Shown here: in pieces, positions 1 through 4,785 of the stretch | Layout of the letters: each line of letters begins with the position of its first letter | Numbering within the stretch: position 1 is the first letter of the stretch | From: Phil1 sp964546125 | GTDB lineage: Bacteria > Bacillota > Clostridia > Christensenellales > CAG-138 | Direction of reading: 5' to 3' | NCBI GenBank assembly: GCA_964546125.1 | Contig: CAZJIS010000079.1 | Coordinates: forward strand, 1 to 6,543 | Length of the DNA: 6,543 nucleotides | The notes under the pieces: generated by a model | Database searches by the model: none | What the model was told of the DNA's origin: nothing | The model's input: the letters and a program-made list of their open reading frames with translations, nothing else | Translations under genes and position numbers: made by a program

Positions 1-45
1 AGATACCCTTGGAACCTGTCCGGGTAATGCCGACGAAGGGAAGCG
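1..45 (+). promoter_or_regulatory. TPP (THI-box) riboswitch aptamer, 3' part, truncated by the window edge
   Basis: The first 45 bases carry the conserved 3' half of the thiamine pyrophosphate aptamer: ATACCCTTGGAACCTG, then CCGGGTAATGCCGACG, then AAGGGAAGC. The ACCTG, TAATGCC and AAGGGAA blocks match the family consensus in order and spacing. The 5' half, with P1, P2, P3 and the CTGAGA block, lies before the window. The element sits directly upstream of a thiamine transporter gene and is followed by a terminator, so it is expected to switch that gene off when TPP is plentiful. Only the truncation limits confidence. Confidence 0.93.
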
Positions 46-86
46 GAGGACAAATCGCCAAAACGGCCGCGAAACGCCTTTTGCCT

Positions 87-115
87 GTCCCCGCAACGCG
101 CGGGGACTTTTTGTT
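87..115 (+). terminator. Intrinsic terminator forming the riboswitch expression platform
   Basis: An 8-bp perfect stem GTCCCCGC/GCGGGGAC (87-94 and 100-107) with an AACGC loop is followed by TTTTTGTT. It lies between the TPP aptamer and the thiT start, the arrangement of a transcription-attenuation riboswitch. A competing pairing is visible: GGACA at 48-52, just after the aptamer, can pair with TGTCC at 86-90 and would block the 5' arm of the terminator. That antiterminator is weak as drawn and is inference; the terminator itself is clear. Confidence 0.88.
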
Positions 116-132
116 CGGAAAGGGGTTTTTAC

Positions 133-798
133 ATGAAATTCGTGCTGTTTCAAAAGCTCGCCAAACTCTCCCCCGCCGAATGGGCGATGCTCGCGGGCGC
201 TGTTTTGCTGTGCGCCGCGCTGATCGCGCTGCTTGCGCGCGGCGCAAAACGCCGCCGTGAGGAAGGCCCGGCCCGCCGCGCGGACACGCGCACCCTCGTG
301 CAGGGCGCGCTGTGCGTCGCTTTGGCGTTTGTGTTAAGTTACATCAAGCTTTTCTCCATGCCGCTGGGCGGCTCGTTCACGCTGTGCTCGATGCTGCCGA
401 TCGTCGCCTTTGCTTACCTCTACGGCCCGGCCTATGGCTTTGGCGCGGCGTTTGCCTACAGCCTGCTCCAAATCGTGCAGGGCGCATACGTCGTGCACCC
501 GGTTCAGTTCGTGCTCGACTATTTCGTTGCTTTCACGGTGCTGGGCCTCGGTTCCCTCTTCCCCAGGCGTTTGCCCCTTGGCATGGCCGTTTCCGGCCTT
601 GCGCGGCTTGCGGCAAGCGTTCTCTCCGGCGTGGTGTTCTTTGCGGCATCCGCCGCCGAGGCCGGCTACGCGAGCGCGTTCTGGTACTCCCTTTCCTACA
701 ACGGCGCAACCATAGGCACGGAAACGGCGCTGTGCGTCATCGTCGCCGCGCTGCCGCCCGTGGCGAAAATGCTTGAACGGGTAAAAAAGGGCAATTAA
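133..798 (+). CDS. thiT: ThiT, substrate-binding (S) component of an ECF thiamine transporter
   Basis: This 221-residue membrane protein is the thiamine-capturing S component of an energy-coupling factor transporter; it needs EcfA, EcfA' and EcfT, which are not in this window. Family signatures are LSYIKLFSMPLGGS (68-81) leading into SMLPI (86-90), HPVQFVLDY (122-130), SGVVFF (165-170) and YSLSYNG (185-191). About six hydrophobic segments lie between residues 55 and 210. There is also an N-terminal extension of about 50 residues holding an extra predicted membrane helix (about 17-36) and a basic stretch (39-49), whereas classical ThiT is about 180-190 residues. The start is ATG at 133, with AGGGG at 121-125 as ribosome binding site; the next in-frame Met is residue 72, inside the conserved core, so the extension is real. 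Regulation is by the TPP riboswitch upstream. The His found in other ThiT proteins before SG(V/A)VF is Ser162 here (family residue recalled, not aligned). Confidence 0.93.
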   Translation: MKFVLFQKLAKLSPAEWAMLAGAVLLCAALIALLARGAKRRREEGPARRADTRTLVQGALCVALAFVLSYIKLFSMPLGGSFTLCSMLPIVAFAYLYGPAYGFGAAFAYSLLQIVQGAYVVHPVQFVLDYFVAFTVLGLGSLFPRRLPLGMAVSGLARLAASVLSGVVFFAASAAEAGYASAFWYSLSYNGATIGTETALCVIVAALPPVAKMLERVKKGN

Positions 799-816
799 CG
801 GCGTAAAAATTGGAAT

Positions 817-836
817 GCGGGGGCGAATGCCCCCGC
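817..836 (+). terminator. Strong hairpin after thiT, possible terminator without a U-tract
   Basis: The perfect inverted repeat GCGGGGGC-GAAT-GCCCCCGC lies 19 bases after the thiT stop. The stem is very stable, but AACCGCTCCC follows instead of a U-run, so it is not a textbook intrinsic terminator in the plus direction. It could still pause or end transcription or protect the mRNA 3' end. Its core GGGGCGAATGCCCC recurs with one change on the minus strand at 4261-4248. Confidence 0.5.
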
Positions 837-896
837 AACCGCTCCCCCGATCATCAGTTTTCAATTAATTCACTCGCATGAAACGCATTCGCGCGG

Positions 897-902
897 TATA
901 AT
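897..902 (+). promoter_or_regulatory. Perfect -10 box (TATAAT) next to the M23 gene start
   Basis: TATAAT at 897-902 matches the sigma-70/SigA -10 consensus exactly and stands out in GC-rich surroundings. At 17-bp spacing the -35 position reads TCGCAT, which is a poor match. TTCACT at 869-874 looks better but is 22 bp away. A transcript from this box would begin around 908-910, on or next to the ATG of the M23 gene. The box is certain; its activity is inferred. Confidence 0.55.
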
Positions 903-909
903 CAAAGCC

Positions 910-2091
910 ATGAGGAAACATGCACAGGAGCCTTTTGATGAGGTAGAAGCGCTCGAACGCGAGGAGCGGCGCCGCAGGGCGCTGCGCCGCACGCTGTTAC
1001 TCGCTTTTGCGCTGCTGCTCGCGGGCGGCATCGCGGGCGCGGGCGCAGTGCGAAACGCGGCGTTTCTGCCCGCTTGGGCCATGCCTACGCCCACGCCCTC
1101 GGCCGCGCCGCGCGCGACGCCCTCCCCCGCCCCGCAGCAGGGGGCGGCGGAGCCTTCCCCCACGCCGGGCGGGACGGAAACGTTTTCGGCGACGGCCATC
1201 GTCATCGACGGGACGCTTGCCGGGGTTGTGGCCAGCCGCGAAGCTGCCCAAGCTTTACTCGACGACGCGGCGGCGCATTTCGAGCGCCTGATCGCGGACG
1301 TCGGGTTGCCTGTGACGAGCATCGAAAACGAAATTGAGCTGCGCGAGGCGACGGCGGAAGAAACCGCGGGCCTTGCAAGCTATGAATCGATGTTCGAGGT
1401 TTTGACGGGGGGCTCCACGCCGCTTCGCGTTATCACGACGCTCACGACGGAAACCTTCGACATTGTTCCATGTGAAACAACCAAAGAAGGCACGAAATAC
1501 CTGGTGAAGGGCACGCAGCTGATCGTGCGCATGGGCCAGGACGGCAGCGTGCACGACGTGCGCACCGCGCGCTACGTCAATGGCCGCGCAAGCGGCAAGC
1601 CTGCCGCCAACTCGGCGAGCACCGAACCCATCGGCGGCGCGGTGCTCTACGGCACGCAGGCCGTGGACCGGCACGCGGACCCGGGCAGAAGCGAAGGCCA
1701 GCGCGGGCCGAACGCCGGGGAGCTGACGTTCATCAAGCCCCTTGCAGACGGCAGCGTGCAGCGCAACTTCGGCCAATATCGGGGCGTGCTGCACCTTGGG
1801 CTTGATTATAAAGCAAAGGCGGGCGAACCGGTGCTCGCCTCGGCCGCGGGCACGGTGGTGTGCGCGATGGAGCGCGGCGGTTACGGACTGATGGTAGAAA
1901 TCGACCACGGGGGCGGCTTTGTAACGCGCTACGCGCATTTGGAGAGTGCGGGCGTCGCCCTCGGGCAGAGCCTCGCGCAGGGGGAAACCCTCGGGGCGGC
2001 GGGCGCTTCGGGCAACGCCGCGGGCGTGATGCTGCACTTCGAGCTGCGCGTGGACGGCATTGCCTATAACCCGCGCTTTTACCTGAAGTAG
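910..2091 (+). CDS. Membrane-anchored G5-like/M23 (LytM) family peptidase homologue, probably with an impaired active site
   Basis: The 393-residue product looks like a type II membrane protein that works outside the membrane on or near peptidoglycan. In order: a charged cytosolic tail (1-27, Arg/Glu-rich); one membrane helix (about 28-47); a Pro/Thr/Ser/Ala linker (54-88); a segment IVIDGTLAGVVASREAAQ and onward (97-123), of a kind seen before G5 domains; a G5-like domain (about 171-226, ending in RYVNGR); and a C-terminal M23 domain (about 272-393). The M23 zinc ligands are visible: H295 and D299 in HLGLD, and H376 in MLHFEL. H343 (RYAHLE) matches one catalytic His. The other, the first His of the usual HLHFE motif, is Met374, so hydrolytic activity is doubtful and a SpoIIQ-like scaffold role is possible. 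ATG 910 is the only plausible start in frame but has no Shine-Dalgarno sequence. A parS-like site lies inside codons 185-190. fmdB and murA follow on the same strand. Family assignment is firm; cellular role is not. Confidence 0.88.
   Translation: MRKHAQEPFDEVEALEREERRRRALRRTLLLAFALLLAGGIAGAGAVRNAAFLPAWAMPTPTPSAAPRATPSPAPQQGAAEPSPTPGGTETFSATAIVIDGTLAGVVASREAAQALLDDAAAHFERLIADVGLPVTSIENEIELREATAEETAGLASYESMFEVLTGGSTPLRVITTLTTETFDIVPCETTKEGTKYLVKGTQLIVRMGQDGSVHDVRTARYVNGRASGKPAANSASTEPIGGAVLYGTQAVDRHADPGRSEGQRGPNAGELTFIKPLADGSVQRNFGQYRGVLHLGLDYKAKAGEPVLASAAGTVVCAMERGGYGLMVEIDHGGGFVTRYAHLESAGVALGQSLAQGETLGAAGASGNAAGVMLHFELRVDGIAYNPRFYLK
1464..1479 (+). promoter_or_regulatory. parS-like ParB binding site inside the M23 gene
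   Basis: TGTTCCATGTGAAACA matches the bacterial chromosomal parS consensus TGTTTCACGTGAAACA at 14 of 16 positions; the differences are C at position 5 and T at position 8. C at position 5 is common in Firmicute parS sites (established knowledge). The site lies in codons 185-190 of the M23 reading frame, about 5 kb from the second site at 6528-6543 and about 3.3 kb beyond the end of parB. It uses the only CCA and the only ACA codon in that gene, which argues against chance. ParB loading here would be independent of M23 expression. Binding is inferred. Confidence 0.8.
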
Positions 2092-2106
2092 CGCCCCCGG
2101 CGCGGC

Positions 2107-2135
2107 TTGCCAAAGAGGGCGATTGATGTTAATAT
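2107..2135 (+). promoter_or_regulatory. Candidate promoter upstream of the fmdB-like gene
   Basis: TTGCCA (2107-2112, one mismatch to TTGACA) and TAATAT (2130-2135) are 17 bp apart in a locally AT-richer stretch. TATACT at 2133-2138 is a better -10 box, but at 20-bp spacing. Either would drive the zinc-ribbon gene and murA independently of the M23 gene. Readthrough from M23 is also possible because no clear terminator lies between the two. Confidence 0.45.
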
Positions 2136-2150
2136 ACTTAAACTGGCCAA

Positions 2151-2157
2151 AAAGGAG
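2151..2157 (+). promoter_or_regulatory. Ribosome binding site fixing the start of the FmdB-like gene
   Basis: AAAGGAG lies 9 bases before ATG 2167. It favours that ATG over the in-frame TTG at 2107, which has no comparable site and would add 20 residues unrelated to the family. Confidence 0.85.
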
Positions 2158-2166
2158 ACTTTTGCG

Positions 2167-2364
2167 ATGCCCCTGCTGAAATTTCGCTGCAAATCCTGCG
2201 GCAAAGTGTTCGATGAACTCATTGCCCTCTCGCGCATCGAAGGGGTACTCTGCCCCGCGTGCGGGGGTCAAACCGAACGCGCCTACGAGGGCAAATGCGC
2301 GTGCGGCAAATCCGGCGGAAGCTGTGGCGGCGACTGTGGCTGCTGCGGCGGCTGTTCTCATTAA
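2167..2364 (+). CDS. FmdB-type zinc-ribbon protein with a Cys/Gly-rich tail
   Basis: A 65-residue protein. The N-terminal 40 residues form a zinc ribbon with two CxxC knuckles, C8-x2-C11 and C29-x2-C32, and match the small FmdB/CxxC_SSSS regulatory-protein family, which begins MP-(hydrophobic)-(Y/F)-x-(Y/F)-x-C-xx-C. The name comes from a putative regulator near formamidase or amidase genes, but the biochemical function is unproven in most bacteria. The last 22 residues are Cys/Gly-rich: seven Cys at 44, 46, 53, 57, 59, 60 and 63, ending in His. That tail could bind additional metal, which is inference. murA begins 15 bases after the stop, so the two are probably co-transcribed and possibly translationally linked. 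Confidence 0.85.
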   Translation: MPLLKFRCKSCGKVFDELIALSRIEGVLCPACGGQTERAYEGKCACGKSGGSCGGDCGCCGGCSH

Positions 2365-2379
2365 AGAATAAGGAACGAT

Positions 2380-3648
2380 ATGGCGTATTACATCATAAAC
2401 GGCGGAAAACGGCTCGAGGGGAGCGTAACGGTGAGCGGCGCGAAGAACGCCGCGCTCGCGATTATTCCCGCGACGATCCTCGCGGGCGAGAGCTGCGGGC
2501 TTGAGAACCTGCCCCGCATCGAGGATGTGAACATGCTCGAGCAGATTTTGCTGCGCCTGGGCGCGACGGTTGAGACCACGGTCGACGGCGGCATGCGCAT
2601 CGATTCGCGCGGGATCACCAACTACCACGCGACCTTCGACATGGTTTCGAAAATGCGCGCCTCTTACTACCTGCTCGGCGCGCTTCTGGGCCGTTACGGC
2701 CACGCGGAGATCGCCCTGCCGGGCGGCTGTTCCATCGGCCAGCGCCCGATCGACCAGCACATCAAGGGCCTTCGGGCGCTTGGCGCGGAGGTCACGATCG
2801 AGCGCGGCATCGTCAAGGCAAAGGCGAAGGAACTCATCGGCGCAGACATCTACCTCGACGTTGTTTCCGTGGGCGCCACGATCAACATTATGCTCGCCGC
2901 GGTCGCCGCGCGCGGGCAGACCATCATCTCGAACGCGGCCAAGGAACCGCATGTCGTGGATACCGCGAACTTCCTCAACATGATGGGCGCGCAGGTCAAG
3001 GGCGCGGGCACGGACATCATCCGCATCAACGGCGGCAGGAAACTGCACGGCTGCACCTACGCGATCATCCCCGACCAGATCGAAGCGGGCACCTACATGG
3101 TCGCCGCCGCCGCAACGCGCGGGGACGTCGTTTTGAACAACATCATCCCCACCCACCTCGAAGCGATTTCCGCTAAGCTCATGGAGAGCGGCGTTTCCGT
3201 TTATGAGGGGGATGACGGGCGCGAATTCTACCTGCGCGTGAGCTGCGACAACCGCCCCCGCGCGGTGAACATCAAAACCCTGCCCTACCCCGGCTTTCCC
3301 ACCGATTTGCAGCAGCCGATGATGGCCTTGCTCACCCGCGCAAACGGCAGCAGCCTCGTTGTGGAAAACATCTTTGAATCCCGCTTCAACCATGTGGGCG
3401 AACTCGAAAAAATGGGCGCGCGCATCACCATCAACGGCCGCACGGCCATGGTCGAGGGCGTGCCCGCCCTCTCCGGCGCGCCGCTGTACGCGAGCGACCT
3501 GCGCGCGGGCGCGGCGCTCATCATCGCCGCCCTCTCGGCCGAAGGGCGCAGCGAGATTCACAATGTCGAGTTCATCGACCGCGGCTATGAATACCTCGCC
3601 GAAAAACTGCGCGCGCTTGGCGCGGACATCACGCGGGTGGAAGAATAG
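2380..3648 (+). CDS. murA: UDP-N-acetylglucosamine 1-carboxyvinyltransferase (MurA)
   Basis: MurA transfers enolpyruvate from PEP to the 3'-OH of UDP-GlcNAc, the first committed cytoplasmic step of peptidoglycan synthesis. The 422-residue length is typical. Visible hallmarks of the EPSP-synthase/MurA fold are K22-N23 in SGAKNAAL; R93 in KMRAS; the loop PGGCSIGQRP with C117, equivalent to E. coli Cys115; D309 in PTDLQ, equivalent to Asp305; DLRAG (373-377); and the C-terminal IDRGYEYLAEKLRALGADI. The catalytic Cys, which is also the residue alkylated by fosfomycin, is intact, so the enzyme should be active and is not of the Cys-to-Asp resistant type. AAGGA at 2370-2374 precedes the ATG by 5 bases. 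It follows the zinc-ribbon gene by 15 bases and ends before a strong terminator. In Bacillus, murA sits near spoIID and spoIIQ; here an M23 gene is upstream and no spoIID is seen. Confidence 0.97.
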   Translation: MAYYIINGGKRLEGSVTVSGAKNAALAIIPATILAGESCGLENLPRIEDVNMLEQILLRLGATVETTVDGGMRIDSRGITNYHATFDMVSKMRASYYLLGALLGRYGHAEIALPGGCSIGQRPIDQHIKGLRALGAEVTIERGIVKAKAKELIGADIYLDVVSVGATINIMLAAVAARGQTIISNAAKEPHVVDTANFLNMMGAQVKGAGTDIIRINGGRKLHGCTYAIIPDQIEAGTYMVAAAATRGDVVLNNIIPTHLEAISAKLMESGVSVYEGDDGREFYLRVSCDNRPRAVNIKTLPYPGFPTDLQQPMMALLTRANGSSLVVENIFESRFNHVGELEKMGARITINGRTAMVEGVPALSGAPLYASDLRAGAALIIAALSAEGRSEIHNVEFIDRGYEYLAEKLRALGADITRVEE

Positions 3649-3707
3649 GTTGTGCTGCCGGGGCCGTTCCCGTATTGAGGGCCCTATCAGTGCAAAGTAA
3701 ACGCAAG

Positions 3708-3740
3708 CGGACGGCAAAAGCCGTCCGTTGTTTGATTTTG
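3708..3740 (+). terminator. Intrinsic terminator after murA
   Basis: A perfect 8-bp stem CGGACGGC/GCCGTCCG (3708-3715 and 3720-3727) with an AAAA loop is followed by TTGTTTGATTTT. It ends the M23-fmdB-murA transcript, 60 bases after the murA stop. It also lies beyond the end of the minus-strand operon. On that strand the stem is followed by CTTGCGTTTACTTT, a weaker U-rich tail, so it may act in both directions. The rest of 3649-3761 shows no other feature. Confidence 0.85.
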
Positions 3741-3761
3741 CCGCGATGCTGGCCTAAAGCA

Positions 3762-4232
3762 TTAGTGCGTCATTTCGATTTGCGGCGAAAAAGGAAAAGC
3801 TTCGGCTTCCTTTGCAATGAAATCCACGCGGTAGCCCATGCCGTCCTTGTGAAAAAAGCCGGTTTCAGGCAACACTTTGATATAGCACATATCTTCGTCG
3901 TTCTCATCGTTATGGGCAAAGTACCACGGTTCAAACACGCGGATCAGCTTGCTGCGGATTTCGCGGTTCCCTTCTTGCAGCGGATGCCCCGCGCAACGGG
4001 CTGTTCCCTTAAACGAATAGAAGTCGCTGCACAGCGAAACATGGGGATTTTGCGCGATTTCGCGCACTTTATTTGTGTTTGCGTAAGTCACGATCCAAAA
4101 AACACCGTCATTCAAAAACGTGTCCACCACCCTTTGCGAGGGGACGCCGTCCTTTGCCGTTGCAAGCACAAAGGTAAAATCCCGGCCGAACAACTCCTCT
4201 AGCGCGAGCAGGCTTTTTTCATAGGCCGTCAT
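3762..4232 (-). CDS. Pyridoxamine 5'-phosphate oxidase-like (FMN-binding split barrel) family protein
   Basis: A 156-residue soluble protein with the pattern of the PNPOx-like split-barrel family. An N-terminal helix (about 1-15) leads into the strand FTFVLATAKDGVPSQRVVD (about 19-37). Then come VFWIVTYANTNKVREIAQNPHVSL, the typical second half of the barrel, and a late strand YRVDFIAKEAEAFPF. Such proteins usually bind FMN or another flavin, or sometimes haem, and are often called general stress or nitroimidazole-resistance-like proteins. The substrate cannot be told from sequence, and this is not the true PdxH enzyme. AAAGGA at 4244-4239 lies 6 bases before the ATG. It follows the GNAT gene by 36 bases, with a hairpin between them, and is probably the last gene of the parA operon. 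Its base composition is clearly poorer in G+C (about 45-50 % in sampled stretches) than its neighbours, which suggests later acquisition. Confidence 0.82.
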   Translation of the reverse strand: MTAYEKSLLALEELFGRDFTFVLATAKDGVPSQRVVDTFLNDGVFWIVTYANTNKVREIAQNPHVSLCSDFYSFKGTARCAGHPLQEGNREIRSKLIRVFEPWYFAHNDENDEDMCYIKVLPETGFFHKDGMGYRVDFIAKEAEAFPFSPQIEMTH

Positions 4233-4246
4233 ACCGCATCCTTTCC

Positions 4247-4262
4247 CGGGGCGTTCGCCCCG
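4247..4262 (-). repeat. Intergenic hairpin between the GNAT and PNPOx-like genes
   Basis: Read on the minus strand, CGGGGC-GAAC-GCCCCG forms a 6-bp stem with a GAAC loop just upstream of the PNPOx gene's ribosome binding site. It has no U-tract, so it is more likely an mRNA processing, stability or translation element than a terminator. Its 14-base core differs at one position from the hairpin after thiT (820-833). Confidence 0.6.
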
Positions 4263-4268
4263 CCTGCT

Positions 4269-4757
4269 TCAATAATCAAACGCGTTTGCGCCCACGCGGA
4301 TAACCTTTGCCGGTTCTTCGCCGGGGTAAGGCTTGCGGATTTCGATCAGGTTCAAAACGGTGTAACCGTGCCTGCGCAAAAAGGCGATCATCCCATCGTT
4401 GTTGGGGTGCACATTGTGGTAGAGCGTAGGCTCGCCGCAGCCCGCGGCGATTTCCTCGGCTTTTTGGAGCAAGGCCGAGGCCACGCCCTGCCGCCTTGCA
4501 TCCGCGCGCACAAAAAGGGACTCGAGCCACACCGTGGGCGTATCGACCCGGCAGACCATGTAGCCGACCGGCGCGCCATCTTGCAAGGCGGCATACATCG
4601 GAAATCCGGCCCCGAGATACCCTTGCAGTTCGGCAAGCCCCGCCTCGCGGTCCGGCGCGGCGGTAACGCCGACGTAACCTTTGAGCGCAACGCGAAAGTC
4701 CGCGGCAAGCGCCGCGGCTTCTTCGATGTTGCCCTTATCGATCGCAACAAGCTCCAT
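4269..4757 (-). CDS. GNAT family N-acetyltransferase
   Basis: This 162-residue single-domain protein should transfer an acetyl group from acetyl-CoA to an amine; the acceptor is unknown. The acetyl-CoA-binding motif A is visible as LFVRADARRQGVASALLQKAE (about 81-101), with the R/Q-x-x-G-x-G/A signature as RRQGVA at 88-93. It follows strand WLESLFV, as in the GNAT fold. The later segment LYHNVHPNNDGMIAFLRRHGYTVLNLIEIRKPY fits the conserved second half, in which an Asn-rich turn leads to a helix and the 'GY/F' strand. The ATG at 4757 is supported by AAAGGAG at 4772-4766, 8 bases upstream. The gap to the parB stop is 28 bases with no terminator, so it is probably co-transcribed with parAB. A link to segregation is not evident. 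Confidence 0.88.
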   Translation of the reverse strand: MELVAIDKGNIEEAAALAADFRVALKGYVGVTAAPDREAGLAELQGYLGAGFPMYAALQDGAPVGYMVCRVDTPTVWLESLFVRADARRQGVASALLQKAEEIAAGCGEPTLYHNVHPNNDGMIAFLRRHGYTVLNLIEIRKPYPGEEPAKVIRVGANAFDY

Positions 4758-4785
4758 GCGCCCCGCTCCTTTGCGCTCCGTTTTT

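Noticed and set aside
9..260. A plus-strand open frame starting in the riboswitch
   Set aside because: It runs through the aptamer and terminator and overlaps thiT out of frame; its product is compositionally random.
2091..2103. Small GC hairpin (GCGCC/GGCGC) at the M23 stop codon as a terminator
   Set aside because: The stem is only 5 bp with a 3-base loop and has no U-tract, so it cannot be supported as a terminator.
2107..2166. TTG start extending the FmdB-like protein by 20 residues
   Set aside because: No ribosome binding site fits it, whereas AAAGGAG precedes ATG 2167, and the family begins at that Met.
3649..3707. A small gene or regulatory element between murA and the terminator
   Set aside because: No ribosome binding site with a credible frame is present; the GGGCCC palindrome near 3679 is too short to interpret.
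1255..3717. An 820-codon open frame on the minus strand across M23, fmdB and murA
   Set aside because: It is antisense to three well-supported genes, its translation is low-complexity His/Arg/Ala/Val-rich with no recognisable domain, and long open shadow frames are expected in GC-rich coding DNA.
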